The position numbers and the translations under genes are program-made. Shown here piece by piece: positions 6,957 to 12,748 of a stretch of DNA of 12,852 nucleotides. Position 1 is the first letter of the stretch, and each line of letters starts with the position of its first letter. The stretch spans positions 1-12,852 of the forward strand of contig CAKTWY010000064.1 in assembly GCA_934630445.1 (NCBI GenBank), read 5' to 3'. The stretch comes from an uncultured Eubacteriales bacterium. GTDB taxonomy: Bacteria > Bacillota > Clostridia > Oscillospirales > Butyricicoccaceae. The notes under the pieces were generated by a model that was not told where the DNA came from, did no database searches, and was given only the letters and a program-made list of their open reading frames with translations.

Positions 6957-9900
6957 CTAAAAAAGCGAGAGCTGTTCCGCTTCAGGGCGATTTCTGCGCG
7001 AAACACTTTCGCATACAAGGTCCTGCGGTGCGATAGCGGAGAGGAACGGCGACGGCGTGCCAGAGGTAAGGAGCACAAGTTCCTCACGCGCGCGGGTCAT
7101 GCCGACATAAAAAAGCCTGCGCTCTTCCGCAAGGTCTGTTCGGCGGGAGGTGGTGAGCGGAATCACACCGTCATTGACGCCGGCGAGGAAGACAACGGCA
7201 AACTCAAGCCCTTTTGCGGCGTGCAGCGTCATGACCTGCACGGCCCCGGAAGCGTAATGCTTCCCCACAGTGCGGCGCAGATCACCTTCCTCACCGGTCA
7301 GCAGATTTTCGAGGAAAGACGGCATGTCGGAAAAAAAGACTGCCATGTCGAGAAGTTCCTCCAGCCGGTCCTTGTCAGCGGGGAAGCACTCAGCCCAGCG
7401 CTCAAGCAGCCGGCGCGGCTTTTCTTTTTGCACACGCGGGAGAAACGATTCGGCGCAGTCAATCCAGGGGTGCAGCGGCGCGTCGGAAGCGAACGCTTCG
7501 CGCAGCGCCTCGGGCGTGCACGCGCCGCCGGCCAGGAAATACCGCTCCGCCCTTGCAATCAGATCGCCCGGGCACTGCCAGACAAGGCGAAGGCAGAGGC
7601 GCAGCGCCGGCGTGTCGCGTGCGTCGAGCAGGAAGCGGAAAAAGGCGAGCGCGCCGCGCGCCGCGTCGTCCTCCAGAACGTTCTGCCTGCCGGAGACGAC
7701 GCAGGGGATGCCGTCGTGCCGCAGGCATTTTTCAATCTGCTGCGCCTGGCGGTTCGTGCGGCAAAGCACCGCGATGTCGGAAAAAGAGCGCAGCGTTTCC
7801 CGCGTGCCGGACATCGCCTGCGCGCCGAGCATATCCACGCCGCCCGTCATGCGGGCGATCTCCTTTGCGATAAAAATCCCTTCGGAAAAATCGTCCGCTG
7901 CTGTGACAAGCCGAACCGGCGAAAAACGCGGGCGGTTGGCGTGCAGCATGCGCCCGCAGGAATCTCCGGCCGAGAGCATGGACAGCGCGCAGGAAATGAT
8001 TTCAGGCGACGAGCGGTAATTCTCCGTCAGCCGGATTGCGGTGAGATCCGGGATATCTGCCTGAAGGCGGGCAAAAGCCTGCCCGTCCGCTCCGCGAAAG
8101 CCGTAGATCGACTGGTCTGCATCGCCGATGACGAAAAGACTTTCAGACTGCGCGCTCCACGCGCGCACGAGACGGTACTGCAGCTCGTCGATATCCTGGA
8201 ATTCGTCGACCAGCAGGTGGGTAAAGCGCCGCGCGCCGGATGTTCCCTTGTCCAGTGCGCGCAGCAGAAGGTCGTCAAAGTCCAGAACGCCTGCTGCCTG
8301 CAGACGCGCGTTATAGGCTTCAAACGCTTCCTCATCGATATCCGCGTCAAAAAGCGCCGCGCCGTTTTTTACGCGTGAGACCGCCTGGAGGAAGGCGCGC
8401 GGAGCTATTTTCAGCCCCAGCGCATCGAGCGTTTCGCGCGCGAGGTCGAGCGCCTCCATCTGGCCGATGAGCACGGCGTCTTTCAGCAGCTTCATACAGA
8501 TGGCGTGAAACGTGCCGATCGTGAGGGCGCGCACGGCGCGTTTGCCGCCGAGGCGCTGCTCCAGACGCGCGCGCATTTCATGCGCGGCCTGATTGGTGAA
8601 GGTCACCGCGGTGATCTCTCCGGGCTTTACGCCGCATTCTTCGATCAGATACGCGATGCGCGCAACAAGTGTCTTCGTCTTGCCGGTACCGGGCCCTGCA
8701 GATACGGCGACGGTGCCGGAGCATGCGTGCGCGGCGCGCAGCTGCGCGTCGTTCAGGACTTCTGCCGCAGCTGGCGCTTTCGCTTCCGGCGGCGGTGCGG
8801 CGGGAGCCGGTTTTGCCGGCCGCGAACGTTTGGCACGGACGTTTTTTTGCACTTCCGCCTCGCCGAAGAGGGATAGCTGGCCGCGGATGGCCTCGATCTG
8901 TGCGGGCGTGAGGAGCGTGACCACGCCGTATTCACCGTCGTAGCCGGGGGAGAGGATGACCTCGCCGCGCCGCAGGCGGCGCACACCCTCCGCTACGAGC
9001 GGCCCGGCCTCGCGCTCGATGGCTTCAATGGGAGCTTCGCGCAGGATATAAAACTCCGGGCCGAGCGCACGAAGGAGACGCTGATAGCAGTCGGCTGCGC
9101 GCGTGCCGGCGGAGGATACGCCTGTGGACGCGGCGATCACCTCCGTGAGGGGAACGAGGCGTTCAAACGGTTTTGTATCCGGCATCATGACGCCTTCCGG
9201 ACGGTCCGAAAGATCCTCGGCGCGGTGTGCAACGCCGATGGTGATTTTTTTGCCGCAGACAGGGCAGCGGCCGCCGGCCGCGTCCGTCTGCGCGGGCGTC
9301 ATGCACTGGCGGCACGCGCGGTGCCCGTCGAGATGATATTTCCCCTCCTCGGGGAAAAATTCGATTGTTCCGTCAAACCCCTCCCCGGTCTCGATCGCGC
9401 GTTTGAGATCGGGGTATGAGAGCGGGGCGCTGATAAGGTTCGCCTCGCGGCCGAGCTTTGCCGGCGAATGTGCGTCGGAATTGGAGACGAGCGTATACCG
9501 GTCGAGCGCGGAGACACGCCGGTTCATCGGCGGATCGGAGGACAGGCCGGTTTCGAGCGCATGAATGTGCGCCGTCATATCTTCAAAGCAGTCTTCAATA
9601 CGGTCAAAGCCGGAAAATGCTCCGAAGAGAGAGAAGTGCGGCGTCCAGATATGCGCGGGGATCAGCATCGCCTGCGCGCAGGCGTCGAGCGTGATCTCCG
9701 CAAGGTCGCGGCTGTCGATGCCGAGAATGGGGCGGCCGTCGGAGTGGACGTTGCCGATCGCTTCGAGTTTTTGCGCCAATGTTTCGGCCTCTTCCAGGCC
9801 GGGCAGGAGGATCAGATTGTGCACCTTGCGCACGCGTCCGCCTTTTTTGTAGATGGAACTGATCTCGCCGGTGAGAATAAAACGCGGCGTAAAAGAGGCG

Positions 9901-10130
9901 CCCGCAGTGGCGTCGGGGATGCGCAAATCTTCGCGCAGGGTGTAAAGGCCGTCCTCTGCGGGAACGAGCGCATCCGCAAGCTCGGCGCGCCAGGCAGGAT
10001 GCGTAAAATCGCCCGTGCCGACAAGGCCGATGCCCTTGCGCCGCGCCCAGAGGTCGAGATGCGCAAGGTCGCAGTCACGGCTTGTTGCGCGCGAATATTT
10101 GGAATGGATGTGAAGATCCGCAATATACAT
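6957..10130 (-). CDS. EndoQ-like PHP nuclease fused to UvrD/PcrA-type SF1 helicase
   Basis: The protein has 1057 residues. Residues 1-420 resemble EndoQ, which nicks DNA 5' of deaminated bases or AP sites. The PHP metal ligands include Asp5/His7/His9 (ADLHIHSKYS), Asp41 and His44 (GTGDFTHP), Glu89, His104, His160 and Asp219/His221 (SNSDAH). A C-x2-C...C-x2-C zinc site is at 273/276/289/292. QLSLF (418-422) and an Ala/Pro-rich linker (about 434-456) follow. Residues 457-1057 are a compact SF1 helicase with AGPGTGKT (478-485), VDEFQD (641-646), GDADQSIYGFRG (669-680), TENYRS (702-707), TLHAAKGLEF (968-977) and LFYVGMTRA (1006-1014). It ends in a second QLSLF (1053-1057). QL[SD]LF is the bacterial beta-clamp binding consensus. 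ATG 10130 is chosen because GGAGG lies 7 nt upstream; the open frame continues to 10463, but that part covers the promoter and the rpsR terminator. All motifs are intact, suggesting a repair enzyme that nicks and then unwinds. Confidence 0.9.
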   Translation of the reverse strand: MYIADLHIHSKYSRATSRDCDLAHLDLWARRKGIGLVGTGDFTHPAWRAELADALVPAEDGLYTLREDLRIPDATAGASFTPRFILTGEISSIYKKGGRVRKVHNLILLPGLEEAETLAQKLEAIGNVHSDGRPILGIDSRDLAEITLDACAQAMLIPAHIWTPHFSLFGAFSGFDRIEDCFEDMTAHIHALETGLSSDPPMNRRVSALDRYTLVSNSDAHSPAKLGREANLISAPLSYPDLKRAIETGEGFDGTIEFFPEEGKYHLDGHRACRQCMTPAQTDAAGGRCPVCGKKITIGVAHRAEDLSDRPEGVMMPDTKPFERLVPLTEVIAASTGVSSAGTRAADCYQRLLRALGPEFYILREAPIEAIEREAGPLVAEGVRRLRRGEVILSPGYDGEYGVVTLLTPAQIEAIRGQLSLFGEAEVQKNVRAKRSRPAKPAPAAPPPEAKAPAAAEVLNDAQLRAAHACSGTVAVSAGPGTGKTKTLVARIAYLIEECGVKPGEITAVTFTNQAAHEMRARLEQRLGGKRAVRALTIGTFHAICMKLLKDAVLIGQMEALDLARETLDALGLKIAPRAFLQAVSRVKNGAALFDADIDEEAFEAYNARLQAAGVLDFDDLLLRALDKGTSGARRFTHLLVDEFQDIDELQYRLVRAWSAQSESLFVIGDADQSIYGFRGADGQAFARLQADIPDLTAIRLTENYRSSPEIISCALSMLSAGDSCGRMLHANRPRFSPVRLVTAADDFSEGIFIAKEIARMTGGVDMLGAQAMSGTRETLRSFSDIAVLCRTNRQAQQIEKCLRHDGIPCVVSGRQNVLEDDAARGALAFFRFLLDARDTPALRLCLRLVWQCPGDLIARAERYFLAGGACTPEALREAFASDAPLHPWIDCAESFLPRVQKEKPRRLLERWAECFPADKDRLEELLDMAVFFSDMPSFLENLLTGEEGDLRRTVGKHYASGAVQVMTLHAAKGLEFAVVFLAGVNDGVIPLTTSRRTDLAEERRLFYVGMTRAREELVLLTSGTPSPFLSAIAPQDLVCESVSRRNRPEAEQLSLF

Positions 10131-10215
10131 GGCTTTTCCTCCGTAAGTGATGGCCGCGCAGAGTGTTTCATGCAGCGCTGCCATGGCCAAAGCGATGGAT
10201 TGAAAATTCTCTTTC

Positions 10216-10244
10216 AGTTTAGCACAAGACTGGCATTCGTACAA
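10216..10244 (-). promoter_or_regulatory. promoter of the EndoQ-helicase gene
   Basis: Read on the minus strand: TTGTAC (10244-10239), a 17-nt spacer and TAAACT (10221-10216) with a TG one base upstream, i.e. an extended -10 promoter. Transcription would start near 10209, leaving a leader of about 80 nt before the ATG at 10130. The -35 box lies inside a GTAC-N4-GTAC dyad (10239-10250). Confidence 0.5.
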
Positions 10245-10338
10245 TCGTACTGCGGCAAAGCACATACCGAAACAGCGCAGTGCTCCTGCGTGAAACGTCT
10301 CTGGCGCTGGCATCTGCGGAAACGCCTGAATATATAAA

Positions 10339-10365
10339 ACACCCCCGTGTAAAACACGGAGGTGT
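10339..10365 (-). terminator. terminator of the rpsF-ssb-rpsR operon
   Basis: Arms 10339-10350 and 10354-10365 pair over 12 positions with one mismatch and an AAA/TTT loop. On the minus strand the stem is followed by TTTTATATA, typical of intrinsic termination. It starts 18 nt after the rpsR stop codon. Confidence 0.85.
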
Positions 10366-10383
10366 CGGTAAGAATCAGTGTTC

Positions 10384-10641
10384 TTATTCAGCGGTGTAGG
10401 GGAGCAGGGCGATGTGCCTGGCTCTCTTGATCGCCTCGGTGAGCTGACGCTGGTGCGCAGCACATGTGCCGGTCATACGGCGCGGAAGAATCTTCGCACG
10501 CTCGGAAACATATCTTCTGAGCTTAGCGGTATCTTTATAATCGATGTGCTCAACCTTGTCAACGCAGAACTGGCAAACCTTTCTGCGCTTTCTGCCGCGG
10601 TTGAAACGATCGTTGCGCTCAGGACGAGCTTCTCTTTCCAT
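10384..10641 (-). CDS. rpsR: ribosomal protein bS18
   Basis: The 85-residue basic protein of the small ribosomal subunit binds next to bS6 on the platform. Diagnostic blocks are KVCQFCVDKVEHIDYKD, LRRYVSERAKILPRR, TGTCAAHQRQL and KRARHIALLPYT, spanning nearly the whole protein. Three cysteines are kept (C-x2-C near residue 23 and one in TGTC), as in the possible zinc-binding form of bS18. AGGAGG lies 7 nt before the ATG. It is the last gene of the rpsF-ssb-rpsR operon, 23 nt after ssb, and is followed by a terminator. Confidence 0.98.
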   Translation of the reverse strand: MEREARPERNDRFNRGRKRRKVCQFCVDKVEHIDYKDTAKLRRYVSERAKILPRRMTGTCAAHQRQLTEAIKRARHIALLPYTAE

Positions 10642-10664
10642 TGTGGTGCCTCCTTTACAGTAAG

Positions 10665-11096
10665 TTAGAAGGGCAGCTCGCCGTCGTCAGTGGAAAAGTC
10701 GTTAAACTCTGAGCCGGTGACAGGCATGTTGAAAACCTGACTGCCGGTATCCTGACGCGGCTGTGACTGTGAATCCCTCTTCGGTTCGGCGAAATGAACC
10801 TCATCAGCGACGACTTCTACAGATTTGCGCTTACTCCCCTGCTTATCCTCCCAGACACGCGTCTGAATGCTGCCGCAGACCGCGACAAGCTGGCCCTTGT
10901 GGAAATACTTGGAGACAAACTCCGCAGTGCTCCTCCAGGCGACAATGTCAATAAAATCTGTCTGAGGATCGGTACCGGCCTTCGCGTAGCCGCGATTGAC
11001 GGCGAGAGTAAAGCTCACAACAGGTGTGCTCGAGGCAGTGTGCCTGAGCTCGGGGTCGCTCGTGAGACGCCCCATGAGGATCGCTTTGTTAAGCAT
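10665..11096 (-). CDS. ssb: single-stranded DNA-binding protein
   Basis: The 143-residue protein starts with the OB-fold signature MLNKAILMGRLTSDPELR and continues with TPVVSFTLAVNR, DFIDIVAWRSTAEFVSKY and GQLVAVCGSIQTR. The OB-fold covers about residues 1-105. A short Gln/Ser-rich linker leads to the acidic tip DDGELPF at the C-terminus, which recruits repair and replication partners. It coats single-stranded DNA as a tetramer. GGTGGAGG is placed 8 nt before the ATG. Its place between rpsF and rpsR is the common bacterial arrangement and couples ssb expression to ribosomal protein synthesis. Confidence 0.98.
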   Translation of the reverse strand: MLNKAILMGRLTSDPELRHTASSTPVVSFTLAVNRGYAKAGTDPQTDFIDIVAWRSTAEFVSKYFHKGQLVAVCGSIQTRVWEDKQGSKRKSVEVVADEVHFAEPKRDSQSQPRQDTGSQVFNMPVTGSEFNDFSTDDGELPF

Positions 11097-11117
11097 GGTT
11101 TATACCTCCACCTGCGC

Positions 11118-11414
11118 TCAGTTGTCTTTTGCAATGATGATGGAACGCATGATGCCGTCGGTGATCGTATAAATACGGTCAAGCTCGGCCGGGAAGTCGG
11201 ACGCGGAAGTGAACTCGACAAGCACATAATAACCTTCAGTCAGGTCGTTGATGGCGTAAGCCAATCTGCGCTTGCCCCAGATGTCGATGTTATCGACAGT
11301 CGCGTTCGCCTCGATAAGCGTCTTGAACTTTTCGACCACGGCATTCGTCGCCTCTTCACCGATCGTGGGATCGACAATGAAGATGGTCTCGTACTTTGCG
11401 GAAATCTTGGGCAT
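11118..11414 (-). CDS. rpsF: ribosomal protein bS6
   Basis: The 98-residue protein of the small ribosomal subunit pairs with bS18. Recognisable blocks are KYETIFIVDPT, DIWGKRRLAYAIND and GYYVLVEFTS, the usual ferredoxin-like bS6 fold. The start at 11414 (MPKISAKYE) is chosen because AAAGGAGGTG precedes it by 8 nt; the open frame extends to an ATG at 11471, but that is next to the -10 box and inside the leader. It is the first gene of the operon and ends 21 nt before ssb. The bS6:bS18 complex is known to repress this operon through the leader in many bacteria. Confidence 0.97.
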   Translation of the reverse strand: MPKISAKYETIFIVDPTIGEEATNAVVEKFKTLIEANATVDNIDIWGKRRLAYAINDLTEGYYVLVEFTSASDFPAELDRIYTITDGIMRSIIIAKDN

Positions 11415-11424
11415 TTCTTGCACC

Positions 11425-11465
11425 TCCTTTTGGACATATGGCCCCAGTACACACTGGAGCAAGGA
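11425..11465 (-). promoter_or_regulatory. candidate bS6:bS18-type autoregulatory leader of rpsF
   Basis: In the transcript GCTCCAGT (11460-11453) pairs with ACTGGGGC (11448-11441) around GTGT. Directly outside it, TCCTT (11465-11461) can pair with AAGGA (11429-11425), which is part of the rpsF ribosome binding site. Such a fold would hide the site and could be stabilised by the bS6:bS18 complex. I do not see the CCG trinucleotide I would expect from the described bS6:bS18 leader class, so the link to that class is inferred from position. Confidence 0.4.
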
Positions 11466-11475
11466 TAACATGTCT

Positions 11476-11503
11476 ATTATACGCGCTTGCAGGCAAATGT
11501 CAA
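11476..11503 (-). promoter_or_regulatory. promoter of rpsF-ssb-rpsR
   Basis: Read on the minus strand: TTGACA (11503-11498), a 16-nt spacer and TATAAT (11481-11476), both hexamers perfect sigma-A consensus. Transcription would start near 11469, giving a leader of about 55 nt that contains the hairpin at 11441-11460. Confidence 0.92.
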
Positions 11504-11600
11504 GAAATAATTTTCAATAAATAGCGATATGCACAAAAATATTTGATGATAGATGTGCAAGTTCCCTAAAATGGATATGGATTTTACAAAATAGATGCGG

Positions 11601-11606
11601 TATAAT
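11601..11606 (+). promoter_or_regulatory. -10 box of the micro-gene cluster
   Basis: A perfect TATAAT lies 54 nt before the first micro-gene and points away from rpsF. No consensus -35 is found at 16-18 nt; TTTACA (11583-11588) is only 12 nt upstream and too close. This would suit an activator-dependent promoter, but a weak constitutive one is equally possible. Confidence 0.45.
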
Positions 11607-11640
11607 ATGGGCGTAGAGAAGAAAAGGAAAAGTAAGGAAA

Positions 11641-11662
11641 ATGATAAGGAGGACGTTATCAT
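11641..11662 (+). promoter_or_regulatory. ribosome binding site of micro-gene 1 in a hairpin loop
   Basis: ATGATAA (11641-11647) and TTATCAT (11656-11662) are exact inverted repeats of 7 nt. The loop between them holds GGAGG (11648-11652), and the right arm includes the first two bases of the ATG at 11661. The ribosome binding site would be displayed in the loop while the start codon is paired. The stem is AT-rich and weak. Confidence 0.45.
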
Positions 11663-11771
11663 GAGACTGTTTGGTAAGAAAACCGCTGAAGAAAAACGTC
11701 AGAGCCACAAGCATCTGCTGGAATCTATGGAAGAGATGGCAAGGTATATGGTGCTTTTCCAGAGCAGATAA
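11661..11771 (+). CDS. micro-protein 1 of a tandem family (36 aa), unknown function
   Basis: ATG follows AAGGAGG by 8 nt and opens a 36-codon frame ending in TAA. The product starts MRLFGKKTAEEKRQ, has HLLE at 18-21, MEEMARYMV at 23-31 and ends FQSR. It is rich in charged residues and should form one amphipathic helix from about residue 9 on. The last third is more hydrophobic, but too short and charged for a clear membrane segment. About 24 of 36 residues are identical to the next gene product, with changes concentrated at positions 14-17 and 32-36. That pattern of conservative replacements, plus the ribosome binding site, argues that it is translated. I recognise no known family. The stretch 11600-12120 is AT-richer than most of the window. 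Confidence 0.75.
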   Translation: MRLFGKKTAEEKRQSHKHLLESMEEMARYMVLFQSR

Positions 11772-11843
11772 AAGCAGCCTGTGAACCTTTAAGCGTTTTG
11801 AGTTTTTTGATAGATCGGTAGAAGAGGAAAAGGAGAAATTATC

Positions 11844-11954
11844 ATGAAATTATTTACAAAGAAGACCGCTGAAGAGAAGCGCCGGAACCGCCAGCACCTG
11901 TTGGAGGCTATGGAAGAAACGGCCAGATATATGGTGTTCATGCAGAACAAATAA
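11844..11954 (+). CDS. micro-protein 2 of a tandem family (36 aa), unknown function
   Basis: ATG 8 nt after AAGGAG opens a 36-codon frame ending in TAA. The product starts MKLFTKKTAEEKRR, carries HLLEAMEETARYMV at 18-31 and ends FMQNK. It has exactly the length of micro-protein 1 and shares its KKTAEEKR, HLLE, MEE and ARYMV blocks. The 72-nt spacer from gene 1 holds no clear terminator, so the two are probably on one mRNA. Synonymous differences occur inside the conserved blocks (for example GAAGAAAAACGT versus GAAGAGAAGCGC for EEKR), which is a sign of selection on the protein. No signal peptide and no cysteines; function unknown. Confidence 0.75.
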   Translation: MKLFTKKTAEEKRRNRQHLLEAMEETARYMVFMQNK

Positions 11955-12008
11955 CTGCCTGAATACGGGCGCTTCTTCCGCATATGTGATGCAAGGGAGA
12001 GGTAAGGC

Positions 12009-12122
12009 ATGAAGTTAACCGGCAACAAGAACAGCAAAAAAGAAGCCTGCAAAAAGGAAAAAAGAGATTTCACAGCCGATCTTGTTGAGACAATGAGATA
12101 TTTCACCTGGATGAACAGCTGA
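12009..12122 (+). CDS. micro-protein 3, diverged member of the tandem family (37 aa)
   Basis: ATG preceded by GGGAGAGGTAAGG opens a 37-codon frame ending in TGA, 54 nt after micro-gene 2. The product starts MKLTGNKNSKKE, is lysine-rich to residue 19 and ends ADLVETMRYFTWMNS. The ends match the family (MKL at the start; ET-x-RY-x3-MN near the end, as ETARYMVFMQN in micro-protein 2), but the middle differs and it contains one cysteine (C14) and one tryptophan (W34). It may be a relative that has taken a different role, or an independent gene with chance resemblance. A strong terminator starts 11 nt after its stop codon, which closes the cluster. Confidence 0.6.
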   Translation: MKLTGNKNSKKEACKKEKRDFTADLVETMRYFTWMNS

Positions 12123-12133
12123 GAAACCGGAAG

Positions 12134-12175
12134 GCTGCTGTGAGAACGCAAAGTCGTTTCTCGCAGCAGCTTTTT
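12134..12175 (+). terminator. intrinsic terminator closing the micro-gene cluster
   Basis: GCTGCTGTGAGAA (12134-12146) pairs with TTCTCGCAGCAGC (12158-12170), 13 pairs with one G-U, followed by TTTTT (12171-12175). It separates the micro-genes from the HPr-like gene, whose ribosome binding site follows at once, so some read-through or an unseen promoter must feed that gene. Confidence 0.9.
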
Positions 12176-12195
12176 ACTGGAAGGAGTGTTTTGCG

Positions 12196-12456
12196 ATGAC
12201 AAGAACGATTCAGATAAACAGCACGAACGATATTCAGAAAATCAACGCCATTGTTTCCTCGTATCCATACGATATCTGGATTCATGGGCGCAGCGGCATG
12301 GCGGATGCAAAGTCGCTGCTGGGCATGTTCATTCTCGGCCTTAACGAGCCGCTTTCGATCGTGGTGCCGGATGATGTGAACCCCTCCAAGCTCTTCCGTG
12401 AGCTGCGGCCGTTTATGGTCATTGAGGGCGAGCTGGAGTGCACAGGCCAAAAATGA
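12196..12456 (+). CDS. HPr-like protein without the phosphorylatable histidine
   Basis: The 86-residue protein has the HPr fold pattern: a strand IQIN, a helix around residues 12-20, a strand YDIWIHG, then MADAKSLLGMFILGLNEPLSI, which matches the HPr helix around Ser46 (AKS-[LI]-x-G-[LIMV]). Ser40 corresponds to Ser46, the HPr kinase target. The segment where HPr has GLH15-x-R17P reads STNDIQKIN, with neither His nor Arg, so it cannot carry phosphate in the PTS relay. Similar histidine-less HPr proteins are, from memory, common in Clostridia; their role is unsettled, perhaps Crh-like regulation with CcpA. GGAAGGAG lies about 9 nt before the ATG. It has its own terminator downstream and sits behind the terminator of the micro-gene cluster. 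Confidence 0.75.
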   Translation: MTRTIQINSTNDIQKINAIVSSYPYDIWIHGRSGMADAKSLLGMFILGLNEPLSIVVPDDVNPSKLFRELRPFMVIEGELECTGQK

Positions 12457-12485
12457 ACCGCGCAGAAGGCTGACAGGGCGTCAAG

Positions 12486-12528
12486 AAAGGACTGCATGGA
12501 ATTTTCCATGCAGTCCTTTGATTTTTGG
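12486..12528 (+). terminator. intrinsic terminator after the HPr-like gene
   Basis: AAAGGACTGCATGG (12486-12499) pairs perfectly with CCATGCAGTCCTTT (12506-12519) around AATTTT, followed by GATTTTTGG. The stem of 14 pairs with flanking A and T runs begins 29 nt after the stop codon. Confidence 0.9.
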
Positions 12529-12748
12529 GGGGAGTCGGCCGCCTGCCGAAAAGCATCCCAAACGACAACCTTAAAAGATACGTGGGGGTCTGTTGTCAGC
12601 CGGAGAACGTTTCTGCTGCGGACGGGGTTCTTCGTTCCCTGCGTTCCTCAGCATGACACAGGTACGGGTCGTTCCTGAGCGCAGTGATTTGGCGTACGCC
12701 GCGGCGTAAGGACTTTACGGTTCTGCAAAAAAACACTGCCCTGAGATG
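12529..12748. other. gene-free stretch with a degenerate inverted repeat and a palindrome
   Basis: No supported gene lies between the HPr-like terminator and the structured repeat at the end of the window; the short open frames here have no ribosome binding site. The stretch holds the inverted repeat at 12627-12689 and a perfect 14-bp palindrome TACGCCGCGGCGTA (12695-12708). The palindrome is followed by a small CGTAA/TTACG hairpin (about 12705-12719). Confidence 0.6.
12627..12689. repeat. degenerate inverted repeat of the TTCTTCG...CTCAG-ATGAC type
   Basis: The left arm (12627-12657) contains GTTCTTCGTTCCCTGCG and CTCAGCATGAC. The right arm (12668-12689) reads GTCGTTCCTGAGCGCAGTGA. The reverse complement of the left arm, GTCATGCTGAGGAACGCAGG, aligns with the right arm after a 3-nt gap. 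The core resembles, from memory, intergenic repeats with GTCAT-CTGAGCG-AGCGAA found in several bacterial phyla. It is probably an old, decayed copy. Confidence 0.4.

Noticed and set aside
5825..7087. Minus-strand frame (420 codons) antisense to the URO-D family gene
   Set aside because: It runs through a bidirectional terminator and the start of another gene and opposes a clear coding region.
7221..8378. Long plus-strand frame (385 codons) inside the helicase gene
   Set aside because: It is the mirror of the helicase motifs on the other strand; its composition is Arg/Ala-rich and featureless.
9468..10337. Plus-strand frame (289 codons) opposite the EndoQ domain
   Set aside because: It runs across the start codon and promoter of the EndoQ-helicase gene and shows no recognisable domain.
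10131..10463. N-terminal extension of the EndoQ-helicase frame by 111 codons
   Set aside because: It would overlap the end of rpsR, the operon terminator and the gene's own promoter; the good ribosome binding site and the family start are at 10130.
10794..11468. Plus-strand frame (224 codons) opposite ssb and rpsF
   Set aside because: It is fully antisense to two ribosomal-operon genes and has no ribosome binding site or family resemblance.
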